Shown here piece by piece: positions 1 to 12,411 of a stretch of DNA of 64,000 nucleotides (its first letter is position 1; every line of letters starts with the position of its first letter). The stretch is from Pyrenophora tritici-repentis. Lineage: Eukaryota > Ascomycota > Dothideomycetes > Pleosporales > Pleosporaceae. The translations under genes and the position numbers were made by a program. The notes beneath the pieces were generated by a model that made no database searches, was not told the origin of the DNA, and worked only from the letters and a program-made list of their open reading frames with translations. The DNA lies in assembly GCF_003171515.1 (NCBI RefSeq), contig NC_089394.1, forward strand, positions 2,976,001-3,040,000, in the 5' to 3' direction.

Positions 1-1832
1 CAACATGACCACGAACCACCTCCACCGACACACGCTATCATCATCGACGGAGATACTCTTAAGTTGGCCTTGGATGATTCAGTGAGAAGGAAGTTCCTCT
101 TGCTCTGCAGACGATGCCGTTCCGTTCTTTGCTGCAGAGTCAGTCCCAGCCAGAAGGCAGCCGTCGTCAACATGGTCAAGACCGGATTGGACTGCCTTAC
201 TCTTGCCATCGGAGACGGTGCGAATGATGTTGCCATGATCCAAGAGGCGCACGTTGGTGTCGGTATCGCTGGTGTCGAGGGCCGGGCCGCCGTCATGTCG
301 TCAGATTACGCAATTGGTCAATTCCGCTACCTCACTCGTCTCGTGCTTGTGCATGGCCGATGGTCCTACCGTAGACTTGCGGAGACCATTGCCAATTTCT
401 TCTACAAGGTCGGTCATCTCCTACGAAGTAAGACATTCTCACTAACATTCACTTAGAACATCGTTTGGACGTTTGCCCTCTTCTGGTACCAGATTTACAC
501 CAACTTCGACAGCCAGTATATCTTCGACTACACGTACATTATCTTCTTCAACTTGGCGTTTACTTCACTCCCTGTTATTGTCATGGGTGTTCTTGATCAA
601 GATGTCGATGATCGAGTGTCGTTGGCTGTACCGCAGCTGTACCGCCGTGGTATCGAACGAAAGGAGTGGACGCAGCCAAAGTTCTGGTAAGCAAATTGCG
701 CGAGAACAGCATGACTATATTCTAACACGTATCCAGGGCCTACATGATTGATGGTATCTACCAATCCGCTGTCGCCTTTTTCTTCCTTTACGAAATCATG
801 GCGCCGGCGACCTTTGTTACCTCTAACGGACTGGACATTTCGGAATACCGACGCATGGGCATCTACGCTGCTACTACCGCCGTATGTGCTGCCAACATCT
901 ACGTCCTGTACAACACATACCGATGGGATTGGCTGATGGTTACTATCGTCATCGTCAGTACCATCTTCGTCTGGATGTGGACCGGCATTTTCACGTCTTT
1001 CACCACTTCTGCCCAATTCTACAAATCCGGTGCCGAGGTTTACGGTACGCTCAACTTTTGGGCATATGTTCTTTGCGCTACAATAGCCTGTTTACTACCA
1101 CGCTTCATCTTCAAGTCGGTGCAGAAAATGTACTTCCCCCTTGACGCGGACATCATTCGAGAGCAAGTCAAGCAAGGCAAGTTTGACTACCTGAAGCAGA
1201 CCGACGCCTTTCTTCCTCCCCCACCAGAGAAGGTTACTGAGGCTTCGAATTCTCCCACTCCGGAAGTCGACGCCGCGAAGTACAAAGCTGCCAATGCTAC
1301 TAATGCGGACGAAGATGTACGGCCCATCTACCCGCCCTCTGTTGCCCCAACCGCCACGACGCATAACGCAAGAAGCCAAAACGGTAGCGGTAGCACCGAC
1401 TATACCTTCCGTCATTCTATGGATGGCTTCCCAGCCGCACCCGCACCCGCACCCCATGCGGAAGCCCCTCCACTCGTCCAGACGAACTCGACTGATCGTC
1501 GTGTACGACCGAGCTTTGATCGCGCGCGCATGTCGATGGATCGCGTGCGTCCTAGTTTTGAGCAAAGCAATGACTTTACTTCGGCGGCTATGTTGACGCG
1601 TCTGGAGTCGTCGCATAGTCGTAACAGCTTCCAAGGTCATCGCACTAGCTACCAAGGGGGGCCTCCAAACACACAGCCAGCAGTCATGAGCCGGTTACGA
1701 AATGCGATACGGAGAGCAACCATAACGCGCGACGAGGCGCCAGAGCATCTCAGGCAAGACCAGGAGGATGTACCTGATGTCCCTGCGATCCCCAAAAGCC
1801 CCCCACGAAGTCCACGGAGTCCTCCCCGGTAG
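1..1832 (+). CDS. P4-type phospholipid flippase, Dnf1/Dnf2-like (3' part)
   Basis: This is the C-terminal part of a P4-ATPase that moves phospholipids to the cytosolic leaflet of plasma or Golgi membranes. The frame is open from base 1, so the gene starts upstream of the window. Exons are <1-408, 457-686 and 737-1832; both introns (48 and 50 bp) are GT-AG. The first exon carries the hinge motif [10 protein letters not shown] and the block [20 protein letters not shown]. Exons 2-3 hold the last membrane segments ([18 protein letters not shown], then [20 protein letters not shown]). The tail after about codon 270 of the visible part is long, disordered and Pro/Ser/Arg-rich, ending in [12 protein letters not shown]. 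The [18 protein letters not shown] segment resembles the Dnf1/Dnf2 branch rather than Drs2, which is an inference from remembered family sequence. The phosphorylated-Asp domain is outside the window. Confidence 0.93.
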
Positions 1833-2943
1833 TATGTCTTGTGACTAGTGGAGCGGACAGCTATTGCATATTGATACCTCTTTCCTCTTTACAAGCCTTT
1901 ATGACTCTTTGTACATAACCCATCGTATTCTCTTAGTCGTCATTACGTTTCACAGTGCACTGACAATCCGACCTTGTCAGCACTTCACCACGTTTTCTTT
2001 TCTTCTGTTACCCTACTACCTATTGGATATCACGGCGTCCTATCTCGTCTTCTTTTTGCAATGTAAAGCTTGCAACTCTCTCTTCTGAAGCTTGTCTTGC
2101 TGGTATTGGGGGGGAATGGTAGTTCTCCCCACGATGGATAGATGGTGTTGACGAGCATGGATGTAGATTATTTCTAATCATGTATGGCTCACCCAGCCTC
2201 ATGGGCTCATTGAAGTCTACGAATAACACGCGGAAAGTGTACATTGTGGTGTCTGGATTCTAGTGATGTTGTTGTTTAAGACCGAGGACTGATGGGTAGC
2301 TACCTGGGCTGCTGCTAGTTGCGTATGCAGTACCAAGGAAACTGCTCAACTCATGCGCGATGAAGCTTTGACTTTTGTGACTCATCTAGGAATGTGTCTT
2401 TGGGAGTCAGTCGCTTTCTTCCTAGGTAGACTTATTCCCACGTGGCTTGCTCTCTCCGCTTACGCTAGCTAGCGTTGCAGCCAATCGATCGCTACCGTTC
2501 TTGTTTTGGTTGTGAGCACACTGCGCACGTGCATTACATCAGATTCATATCCAACAACATTGCCAGTCAACCTCGCCGCCTTGGTTTAATTCCCAACATT
2601 GTTCATCCTCTCAGCATTGGCTCTGACGTACCTCTACGTTACTAATTCGTGTGGTTAGATGGTTGTAGTGTCGTTGCAACGTCATTCACTGGTTGCCTGG
2701 AGACTGCTACCAGAAGCTAGCCGTGGGTCCCTTCTCCAGCCGGGTCACGCTTTCCAACTCGCTATGAGCTGCCTAGAGCACTTTGAGAACACTTTGAGCA
2801 CTTGTCGCCATTTAAGAGTAGTATAATTCCCATATTTCTCCCATGCAGCCTACTCACTCCGCAGACTAACTTACACTTAACTCATCGTAGCCATTACATC
2901 GTTTCCACGTTTCAACAGAATAATAACAACAACAAAAGCTTAA
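1833..2943. other. intergenic, flippase 3' side / promoter of next gene
   Basis: No supported gene. Short ORFs at 1864-2088 and 2020-2244 (minus) look like chance. The last 100 bases before 2944 are A/C-rich with runs of aacaac, as expected for a fungal 5' leader. Confidence 0.6.
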
Positions 2944-3780
2944 ATGGCCGACGACATGCGCTACGGACATCAACATGCTAGAGGACCACCTAGAGGCGAA
3001 GACGGCGAGTTCAAGATTCGAGGTCAGGCTGAACAGACTCGACCCATGTCAAGTACGAAGAGGAAAAAAAAGCAGACTAGAGCACACGCTGACTGCCGAC
3101 AACGTGAAGGGCATAGATCTAAATCACCACACAGGATCACAGGATCAAACGGAGGGCGACGTGACAACCGAACCCCCCGCGCAGGATATTCCACAAGGAC
3201 TCAATACGAGCACACGACTGCGACCGCAGGACCACTTAGTACGCATCATTCGGCCCCTCCGCGCCTCGCAGACGTGCCTTCCGTGCCCCAGCCTCGAAAC
3301 TCTCGTTCTCGCACTTCCAGGAGAGCCAAAGAACTAAGAAAACTAGCCACGGCAGAAGAAAATGCAGCAAACTACCCGCCACTGGACGACACGCGCGCAT
3401 GGCAAGCTCTAGGCAGAGAAACTGATAGCACGACCCGCGACAACTCGGCTTTCGTGTACCGTCACCTACGCCGCGCTCAGTGTCCCAAGGCCCTGTCGTT
3501 TCCAGAATGGGTCAAGGATGTCCATCGGGAGATGGAGGGCTTGGGACTTCAAGATACTGGGCGTTATATTCGTCGTGATTGGCAGGAGGCTGGTGGTCCG
3601 GTGGAAGAGATAGAGATGGTGCAGGAGACGGTGGCCGTGCAGGAAGAGGTTGATGTGGTGCAAGAGAGGAAGTACGAAGATGATGGGTTTGATATTGATA
3701 TCTATGGGGATGAGGAGACGCGGGCAAAGTATGAGCCGTGGATACGGAGTCAGATAGGCAGGGGAACTTCGAAGTTGTGA
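2944..3780 (+). CDS. hypothetical protein, basic and disordered N-terminus
   Basis: Single uninterrupted 278-residue ORF. The ATG at 2944 has A at -3 and follows an A/C-rich leader. Residues 1-135 are strongly basic and low in hydrophobics (KRKKKQTRAHADCRQREG and many Arg/Ser), so probably disordered and possibly nuclear. From about residue 140 the composition is that of a folded protein, with a conserved-looking core around RAWQALGRETDSTTRDNSAF and FPEWVKDVHREMEGLG, then an acidic Glu/Val repeat region and a C-terminus ending GRGTSKL. I do not recognise a family. An overlapping ORF at 2975-3337 in another frame is shorter and lacks this composition, so I treat it as a shadow. A missed intron in the N-terminal half is possible. 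Confidence 0.6.
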   Translation: MADDMRYGHQHARGPPRGEDGEFKIRGQAEQTRPMSSTKRKKKQTRAHADCRQREGHRSKSPHRITGSNGGRRDNRTPRAGYSTRTQYEHTTATAGPLSTHHSAPPRLADVPSVPQPRNSRSRTSRRAKELRKLATAEENAANYPPLDDTRAWQALGRETDSTTRDNSAFVYRHLRRAQCPKALSFPEWVKDVHREMEGLGLQDTGRYIRRDWQEAGGPVEEIEMVQETVAVQEEVDVVQERKYEDDGFDIDIYGDEETRAKYEPWIRSQIGRGTSKL

Positions 3781-4417
3781 TGTTGATTCTCAAAGGTTGG
3801 CTCTTGTAGACCTTGAGGGGTTGTTTTGGTATTGTTGAGTAGATTCTTGAGAAGAGGGATGCGGAATTGGTGATGGAAATAATGACTGCTCGTATCTTTG
3901 AGGTTGGATGAAAACAATGAGAATCCAAGTAAAGACCACTACCCATGTGACATGCTATCTCCTATTCGTTGCGTGTTGTTCTCAATTATGTAACCGCCTA
4001 TACTGAATGGAATATGTTGTATACCCCTCTAGGCATGAATATGCAGGACTCATCAGAAAGATATCTCATCTTGACAAAGTCTGGAATTTATTGATGCGAG
4101 GGAAAAAAAGTCTGCAAACACCGCGCACCATAATCTCATTGAACATGTGAATGGGGTTCAATTCGAATCAAGATTAATACTATGGTTCATGAAGACAACG
4201 CGCGATGACTGCTTAGGTCAACACGTAGGTGCTGGCTACGAAATGCACTAAGAAATGGAGGCTAACCCCAAACCGCATCTTCTAACCCATATCCTGCTAG
4301 CCGATCTACAGAGCAAGTATGTCATCATCGATCGCGTCTGAACCACTATTTGCGAGTTTGTCAACAGTAGAGCTGTACACGTATCATGGCTTCTGTTTGT
4401 CTGCTAAACAAACAACA
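3781..4417. other. intergenic
   Basis: No gene supported. An in-frame ATG at 4319 could extend the next gene by 33 residues, but I prefer the start at 4418. Confidence 0.5.
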
Positions 4418-5266
4418 ATGCCACCTTGGTCGTTGATCTCGCCAGCCTCGCGAGGCATTGGCTTCGCGCTCGCAAGACGAGTTTTGCAAACTACACATAC
4501 GCCCGTCATCGCAACAGCACGCAAGGATCTTGACAGAACCAAGGAGGAGCTACTTGATGGTCTAGGGGTAGACGAGGGGCGACTGACGGTGCTGAAACTT
4601 GACGTTTTGGGTAGGTGGTGAACAGACAAGACGACGTGCCGCGCGACTGATTGTATCCTAGATGAAGCGAGCATTGCAGATGCCGCAGCTGCGTGTAAGG
4701 AAAAGTTTAGCGATGGCTCAAGTCAACTTCAGCTTGCTTTGATGGTGCCTGGGATACTTTTCCCGGAAAAGTCGCCAGCTCAAATCAATGCCGACGACGC
4801 GTTGTTGACGTTTCGCACCAACACATTAGGCCCAATGTTAATGCTGAAGCATTTCTCGTCTTTCTTCCCAAAGAAGACATCGGCGGTTAGCAAGGACCAG
4901 GATGATATGGAAGGTCTGCCGGACGCGGCTACTATAGTCATCATGTCCGCTCGCGTTGGCAGCATCAGCGACAATCGCCTTGGAGGGTGGTACAGCTATC
5001 GCGCATCCAAAGCAGGTGTTAACCAGGTAGTCAAGACCTTTGATAACCATCTCCGGACTGCTTCTACCAACAATGCGATGGCAGTTGCCTTGCACCCGGG
5101 CACGGTCAAGACGGGACTGAGCAAGGACTTCTGGAGCAACGTCAAGAAAGAGAAGCTGTTTGAGCGCGACTGGGTTGCGGAACGACTCATCGACGTGATT
5201 AAGCAAGTGGGAATCGAGGGCCGAGGCAAGTGCTGGGATTGGGATGGGAAGGAAGTGCCGCCTTGA
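4418..5266 (+). CDS. short-chain dehydrogenase/reductase (SDR), 265 aa
   Basis: NAD(P)-dependent oxidoreductase of the classical SDR size class; substrate unknown. Exons are 4418-4610 and 4662-5266, and the 51-bp GT-AG intron joins the halves in frame. The start at 4418 has A at -3 and puts the Rossmann motif SPASRGIGFALARRV near the N-terminus as in relatives; the ATG at 4319 would add an unrelated stretch. The cofactor-binding glycines and the catalytic block YSYRASKAGVNQ (Tyr-x3-Lys) are present, preceded by a Ser in IVIMSARVGS. The usual NNAG motif is replaced by LMVPGILFPEKSP, as in some fungal cytosolic SDRs. HPGTVKTGLSKDFW forms the typical C-terminal loop. It is a housekeeping-like single gene with no visible cluster context. 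Confidence 0.88.
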
Positions 5267-5484
5267 TCCGGCTTGCAAATAATGCAGGATCAACTGAGCT
5301 TTATGTACAACTTTATCTTCGTGCCACCCACAACCGTCTCTCTTCTTACTCACATACACAACAGCCCACTTTCACAATAATCTTTTTGTCCTTCGTGTGT
5401 TACCAAACAGACACTTCCCGTCTATCGTTACCGTATCAATCACTCATACATAAAACTGCAACAACAGACCCGGAACAAATCAAG

Positions 5485-7864
5485 ATGCAGGACACATGTT
5501 CATACAAGTGTTTTCTTCATGTGGATTCATCACTCGTTAAATCACCATCGGTCCTTTCGCGAGACGTCGTTACTTCAGAAGTCAAAGACCTTTGTGCTGG
5601 CTAGCCGCCAATCTGGGCCGACTTTACACGCATAACTGAGAGTCCCGAACCTTTGGAAGCGACCAATACGTCGGACCAGAGGACGTTGAACAAACGTTTG
5701 AAGCAATCAGAGCCACGTACTACTATAGCGCCGAAGGGTCGCCCTACGGACGATCATCAAGATTCCCCCGCATTCGTGCTGTCGCCCATAGCAGACTGGG
5801 AGCACGACACGGAAGAGCAATCTGTACAACAGAATCTCATACAACCGAGTGTGGCTCCTGGTCGCGACACGTATTTTAACTACATAAAAAAGCCAGTGTA
5901 AGCTTCCCGTCCTCTGTAATGGAGTTTAATAGCTTACAGTGCCACTAGACACCTCGTTGCACGGATCAAGCCAAAGTCTCACCTGGCGTCATCTAAAACA
6001 CAGTCTGTATCTCCATTACCAGAGCACGAAACACAAGGTTCTGAGAAGCAAGCGAGCGGCAATATTACCTCGACTGGTCGCAGCAGTCCTCGAAAGTCTG
6101 CAGTTGACATAGTCTCAAACCGGTGGTCGAACTTCTCCGGGGATTACACTCATCTATACAAAGACTCGTCGTCTGAAAATCGTGATACTCGCGAGAATAC
6201 GCCGACGGCGGGTCCATCATCTTCCCCCGCCACTGCACAACAGGGACAACAAAGAGTCGACGGTCCCTCGCCAGCTCAATCGGCAGCTCCTTTAATCGTA
6301 CCGCCCCCTCGACCACGCAACCAGTTCGATCGGTTCGCTGTCCCTGTAGGTAAGTACAATTTCTCCCTTGTTGTTGCGATCTATATAATGACATACCGTA
6401 GACAAGCCCATCTCGAAATGGCTCTACGCCCTTCCACATCGATACCCAATGCCCGTGGAGAAGTGTCAAGATCAGACCATTCCGTCTATCCATCTTCCAA
6501 TTGTAAACATCCTTCCTGTCCCGGAGAAGCATTGGCATTCCTCAGTACACAGCGCCCGAACCCGAAAGAGTCACTTGTATTGGGCCAGAAGAGCGGTAGA
6601 GCCCCCCGCTCCCGCACCACGAGGAACTACCGGATATGAAGTTCCTACGCTTCGCAAAGCGCCGAGAGTACCGAAAGGATCCATGGAGAGATTCAAACGC
6701 CAGTTCAGGAAGTATTGGATTCGCAAGAAGTACGCCTGGAAACAATACCAGAGAGATATACTTGTAGAAGAACAGATACAGGAAGATGGCACACGGCCTC
6801 AGCCTGATGGCACAGACACACCCCCAGCGGACGATCCGGATCCGGATAATGCGCCCCCACAACCACAGGAGGCTCCCAATTTCTCAAAGAAGCTCAGGAA
6901 GGAGAACCCTCGAGACAATTCGTCAAGTTACCTCGAACCTCCTCCACGCAGCCCACACAGACCGTTGGTTCTGAATGGCTTTGCAAGATGTGAGCCAGAG
7001 CTGGACGTATTTGGATTTCTAGAGCCCATATTCGAGATGCCCAAAGAAGACGATTCCGATGACTCTGCATACGACTCAGACAGCACACCCAGCATGCACA
7101 GTATAATACCAGAGATTACCGTGGAGGATTGGAACGATACTTCCAACCCCAGACCCTCACTCGACGATAAAACCGGAGGTCCAGCGTGCGTACGCCCTCA
7201 GCAGGTAAACGTCAACCGGAGTCACTTGCATGTAACCAAGCCAGCCATGACGCCAAGGAGGCAGCGCATACACAAGCTATTATTGCAGCGGCAGAAGAAC
7301 GCAGAAATCAATCTCGCCCTCAAACACCCTCTCAAACGAGTCGACTCCGTCACCGCTCCCGCCAGCGCACTACGAGGCGGCCACGATGTTTCCCATTATC
7401 GATCGGACGAGTAGATTGACAGAGAGAACATGAGAATCATCGCTGACGCAAGGCGTGCTGCCCAGGCAAGACGTGCCGCCGAGGAAGCTCAGGAGAGAAT
7501 CCGGTTGGCCGGCATCGCGGCTACTGCTACTACAGTACCGGGACCGGCCCCAGCAGGAAGATGGGACAGGTTGAGGGCGAGGTTGAGGCCAGGTGCGTAT
7601 CAACCTCTTCCCAGCGGACCTGCACCTGCTGCCGTGATCGTTGAAAGGAAGAGGGACAGATTCAAGAGAAAGGTGAAGGAGGTTGGTACGAAGATCATGT
7701 CACTGCAACCAGCACCAGTTCCTGCACCTGCAGCCCCCGCGGCATCAGCCGTCGCGACTGTGGAAAGAAAAAGGGACAAGTTCAAGAGAAAATCAAAGGA
7801 CGTTGGTAGGAGTATCATGTTCATGGGATCAGAAACACGGCAAGATTTGGCCAGGAATCAATGA
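5485..7864 (+). CDS. hypothetical 700-aa disordered protein, six exons, basic repeats at C-terminus
   Basis: I do not recognise a family. Proposed exons are 5485-5535, 5605-5897, 5940-6349, 6402-7185, 7245-7410 and 7466-7864. Introns of 69, 42, 52, 59 and 55 bp keep one frame throughout, which supports the model. Introns 2 and 3 have clear gtaag donors. The first intron (donor gttaaa) and the last (donor gtagat, branch CTGAC) are less certain. Most of the chain is Pro/Ser/Glu-rich and probably disordered. The middle part contains DKPISKWLYALPHRYPMPVEK, then a basic segment (RFKRQFRKYWIRKKYAWKQY) and an acidic stretch (EDDSDDSAYDSDS). The C-terminal exon is Ala/Arg-rich and carries two copies of a basic motif of the type VERKRD[RK]FKRKxK[ED]VG (about 7644-7690 and 7761-7806). 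No signal peptide or membrane segment is visible. Confidence 0.6.
7644..7830 (+). repeat. duplicated basic motif in coding sequence
   Basis: Two copies of a motif with key residues ERKRD-x-FKRK-x-K-x-VG-x2-IM, separated by a Pro/Ala linker, at about 7644-7700 and 7761-7820. The copies are similar at DNA level (gaaaggaagagggacagattcaag versus gaaagaaaaagggacaagttcaag), implying internal duplication. Confidence 0.75.
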
Positions 7865-8681
7865 GGCATTGTCATGTTGATACTTTTGGGTTTGTACTAG
7901 AGTAGTATTTGTACGCGCGTATGACACTGTACATGGCGTGTGGAAGTCTTCTAGTCTCTCTTCTCATAATTAACCAAGTAAAAGCTTGATATAAGTACAC
8001 CAAGATGAAACCCCACCCCCCACTGCTAAGAATCAGCAGCGAACAACAATGGGATTTGCAGAGCATCACATGCTAACTAACCAACGAAACAATGCCACAT
8101 CAGCCCCAACATCTCAGAGTCGATTCCCTGACACAAACATCATCAATCTCAATCACGACAGCTTTCACTATACACAGGCCCAACCTAGACTACAACATAC
8201 ATACAACACCCCCACCGCAAAAAATACCACACACCCATGCCCAACGCAATGTGACAGATAACATCGCCCTCCACATGTACCCATCCACCATCCACCGTCC
8301 ACCGTCCCCTCATCTAACCGCCGCACCCTACTGTAAGCGACCTCAGGCATCCCATCACCAACACAAACGCCCAACACATCGCCTCCACAACACGACACAC
8401 ACAATAACCCCCGCCCCCGACCCCGACCCCAAACCCCAAAGTAGCACCTTCCGCCGACGACCCGCCAGACGCGCGCCCCACGTCGCAATTACAATCAAAC
8501 CTCACATTGCGGTCCGGCGAGGATCCCGGATCCCTACACCACGGACATGGACTCCGGCTCGTGTTGGGCGCTAGACCCGATTTGTCTTGTAAGACTGTAG
8601 GGGGGGGGCGTAAGATGTGTGTACCGGTGCGGTACGGTACGCTAGATGGGGGATGTGGTGTATGGGGTTAGACTGGGGCGT

Positions 8682-8711
8682 GGGTAGGGTAGGGTAGGGT
8701 AGGGGAGGGGG
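8682..8711 (+). repeat. TAGGG-type G-rich tandem run
   Basis: Five near-perfect GGGTA units followed by two G-runs; it satisfies the four-G-tract pattern of a G-quadruplex on the plus strand. It is too short to be a telomere relic. Confidence 0.7.
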
Positions 8712-10815
8712 AAGGATGGGAAGGAACGGAGACAGGGCTCGCGCCGCCGCCGCAGCAAGTCTTCTTTTCACACCGCTGGTTTGGGCATGTTGCGGTAAGG
8801 TAAGGTAAGCTGGGCATATGTATGTGAAGTGAGGCAAACACAAGCATGGCGACATGGGATGAGTGGATGAGTGGATGAATCATGATGATGAATGCTGTAC
8901 GTATGTACATAGTTGTTAGGCGCTGACTGCTGTGTCGTAGTTGGTTGGTCTTTCATCACGCGCGGTTACGGCATAGTTTTTCTTTTTTTTTCTCGCTGAG
9001 AAAGCGGGCGTTAGTGGGAATTGAAGATTGACAGAGAAAGAGACAGAAAGAGGAGAAAGATGTGCATGGATGGACGTGGCCATGACTGTGTATAGTATAG
9101 TATTGAGACCAGAGTGTATTGGGAAAGAGGACGTGGCGTGGCGTGGTGGTCATTCTGACACAGACACCTGTTCATATGTGCGTGTGTGTATGTATGTACA
9201 TATGCGTGGATGACGAAGATTATTTTTCACCGGTTCTGGCCAGCCAGCCAGCCGGGCGGTCCCCTCCTTGTGTGATGGATGTGATGGGATGTGATGGAAG
9301 ACAGCGGATTAACACGGGCTTGCGCGCGGGGGAAAAGTTGGTTGGGGCTGCAAGTCGTATGTAGGTGGTTACGTGGCACGTATTCGACGACTGTCGGTTA
9401 CGACAGGTGCCTTTTTGTTATTTTTTTTGTCTGCTTGCTCTGTGCCACTCCCCGTCCTGCAGGTGGAGAGCGGCGAGCGAGGCGGAACATGGAGACACGC
9501 AACTCGTCGCGGAAGAAATGGGTCCAGGGGGGTATTCCTTTTGCCGGGCAACCGCACAGTAAACTGTGGGGACCACAAACGAATGTGTGCCTGCCTGTCT
9601 GCCTGACTTGCTTGCCTTGGTCTCCCCGCCGCTAATTACGAAAGCTGACAGTGTGGTGATGTGACAAGAAACGTCGACTCGTGTGATCAATGGTTGCCTT
9701 GGGTTTTCCTTGCTCTGTTAAGGTTTCGCGCCAGCGCTTTTCGACTCCGGTGGGTATAATGGTAATGATCCCAGTCGATAATTGCTGTCGTTGCGGGTCA
9801 GCCAAGGTTCAGCTAAACGTCTTACCTACATACTCCGGATAGTTCCTTCCTTCCGAAACCTGTCCGCGACCGAAAAGAGGGGAAACAAAAAAAACCCCCG
9901 GTAGCGGTACCCCTATGCACACACCTTGGAGTCAGGGAAGAGGGGGGGTGTGGAAGGCAAGGGAAGGGAAGGGGAATCAGGCTCCAGACAGGGTCAAGGG
10001 TGTGGAAACTGTCCCCAGGGGTTTTGACTCAGTTCTCAAACTGGCGACTTATCGGCCGAATCCTTGCAACGCGCCAGTCAAAAAAAATATAGTAAGAGGC
10101 CCATCATCATTATTCAGCTTCCGCCCCGTCTGTCCCTTGATAATGACGCGGTTGATTCTCCGCGGGCAAAGCCTTTGAGCATTTTTTTTCCAAAGTCCGA
10201 ACATCGGACTTTGGGCATATGTGCAGGTAGTCCGAGGGATGGATTGTCCAGGAAGCGAGAAAAAGGATCAAAAGCCTTGGTATCCGGTATCCTCGATGTG
10301 TTGCGGCTCAGAAGAGGGCGCGAGCACGAGCCCTTAGGCACCTTCCCGTTTACCGTTGTAATAAGACGCCATGATATACATGTGGAACGGATTCGGGCGG
10401 GTGAAGAAATGAATCGTATTATACGACTAAGTTGCCAATAAACAGCGCGACAACGATGAACCTAGGAGCTTTAATCGATGATAGTATTGAGCAGCGACTA
10501 GCTCACGTCAGCCAAGAAGCGCACGTACCCATGAGATTCTATCGCGCGGGAGTGGGAGCGCTGGCGAGGCAGATTGCCCAACGATCAATGGTACACTAGG
10601 TAATATTTGAGAGAGGAACCGATATTCGGCTAGTTCCGCCTACTACCCACCCCTGCATCGGATAGCTACTACCATCGATGACGGAGATACTTCCCAGCGC
10701 AGCCAAGCCAGCTGCCAAAAGACCGCCTGTGACACGAATCGTTTTATCAGCAATGTTTGAATAGCAGGTTGAATCTTGGAGAACGAGAATAGCAACAAAG
10801 TACCACCGAGAGTCC

Positions 10816-10959
10816 CTCCATAGCAGACTTGTCAACAATCAATCAGATCGGCATGATTGATTCCTATCTAGGTTAAAGGCTGCCTAATGAAGTAATTCTT
10901 TAACCCATATAGGAATCAATCATGTCGATCGATTGATTGTTGACAAGTCTGCTCCATAG
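10816..10959. mobile_element. palindromic 128-bp hAT-type MITE with 8-bp TSD
   Basis: The element body is 10824-10951. Its two arms (10824-10878 and 10898-10951) are near-perfect inverted complements around a 19-bp loop. Both ends read CAGACTTGTCAACAATCAAT inward. The 8-bp direct repeat CTCCATAG stands immediately outside each end (10816-10823 and 10952-10959), the target duplication length of hAT transposases. There is no coding capacity. The terminus resembles that of hAT-1 in this window (CATACTTGTCAACGAGC), so that family may have mobilised it (inference). Confidence 0.9.
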
Positions 10960-11540
10960 CCATAGCCGTCAACTTGGCCGGCTGGGCAATGAGGAAATCG
11001 ATAGCATTGTCACAGATACCCGACTGCGGCAAAGCAGGCGACTCGGGTCTATGGTCGCGAGAAAGAACGAGCATCAGCAGACGAACACGGAATCGTTCTG
11101 GAACCTCTCCTTACTCCAACGTGACTCCCGCATGGGGCAAGAAAAAAAAGGCACAACAGAACACCCAGTGCCCCAACGTCAACACAGACGGCAGACCAAA
11201 GATCCCCAAAAGGGTCCAGCCTGACTTAACCTCTCAGCGCAGAAGCAGAAGCAAAAATTTCGCAAGAGAACCAAGAAGAAAACCACCACACACAGCAGTA
11301 ACCTTGGTACACTAACCAGACCGAGCCCGAGCCCGCCAACAAACCACTCACTACGTTGACGGCCTTTTTAGTGTTTGCTTTCACACAGCGAGCGCCGCCC
11401 TTGCCCTGCATATCCATTCCTCAGCCTCCTCCCACTACCTTCCCATCATCCCCATCTTGCACTTGCAGTAGTTTGGTTGGAGCCACACCACGGGCCGGCC
11501 TTTACCCGCACCGAAAGCGATTGCGAAATGCTATTCCACG

Positions 11541-11573
11541 CTGTGTGTGTGTGTGTGTGTATGCGCGCGCGCG
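11541..11573 (+). repeat. (TG)n/(CG)n microsatellite
   Basis: A TG dinucleotide run passes directly into a GC run. It is a simple-sequence repeat in non-coding DNA. Confidence 0.8.
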
Positions 11574-12380
11574 TTTGGTCTGGTACCATAGACGATGAAG
11601 TCATGAACAGCTGCTGAAGCTCTAGTCATCACGGCCCTCGCACTAGAACGTGCTTGTCCATGCATGGAATGACAGATGGATGAAAAGTGTTTTCCTCTAG
11701 TCCTCGTTCTCGTTCTCCACCTGTGCTTGTGCTTGTGGAGAAAACACAGACACAGACAAGAGAGAGAGAGAGTGAGACAAGTCGACTGACTACACGCTTG
11801 TAGCAGGCTGGCTTGTTACGGCCATGGCTTACGTGCTGTACCGTACACTACGTATCCTACTACAGAAACAAAAAAGGACGTGCCGTACCGACCCCCCGAC
11901 CGACCGACCGCCGCCGCCGCCATTCGCCGCAGCGCAGCGCATGAACACAGATCGAGACGTCCGTCCGGGGCGGAGAGAAGCCGAGCTCTGTACCGTGGAT
12001 CGCAAACGCGCGAACCAAATTTTAGGCGGCTTTGGTTACGCGTAATCCGTGTTTTGCGCATGCATGTGTGCATGTGTGTGTGTACCGTATGAGAAAACGG
12101 AGATGGATGGACGGCCTCGGTTCTACTACCTCTACCTGCACATAGTTAAATAACTAAAGCTCATCAAGTTCAAACCCGAGGACGTAAGTAGTGTTTACGA
12201 TGCGCGGACCGGGCCCCCCCCGTACCCCCGTACCCCAAACCTCCTTCCTTGCTTCCTTTTCCTTTCCCCAAAGTCTGACATGAAACCAAGTCAACTACTG
12301 AGAAAGATGGTCTAGTTAGATCATCGGGCCGTCGTCCATGGCATCGGACATTGCCATGCATACAGAGTTTGGCTGACAAG

Positions 12381-12411
12381 CACCTGCACCTGCACCTGCA
12401 CCTGCACCTAC
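12381..12411 (+). repeat. CACCTG hexamer repeat
   Basis: About five copies of the hexamer cacctg in non-coding DNA; every unit is an E-box-like CACCTG, probably by chance. Confidence 0.75.

Noticed and set aside
1095..1655. 186-residue minus ORF
   Set aside because: Fully antisense to the flippase tail and without protein features; a shadow.
2975..3337. 120-residue ORF overlapping the hypothetical gene at 2944
   Set aside because: Alternative frame of the same DNA; shorter and without continuation.
8092..8574. 160-residue plus ORF rich in His/Pro/Thr
   Set aside because: A product of CA-rich low-complexity DNA, with opposing ORFs on the other strand and no domain-like sequence.
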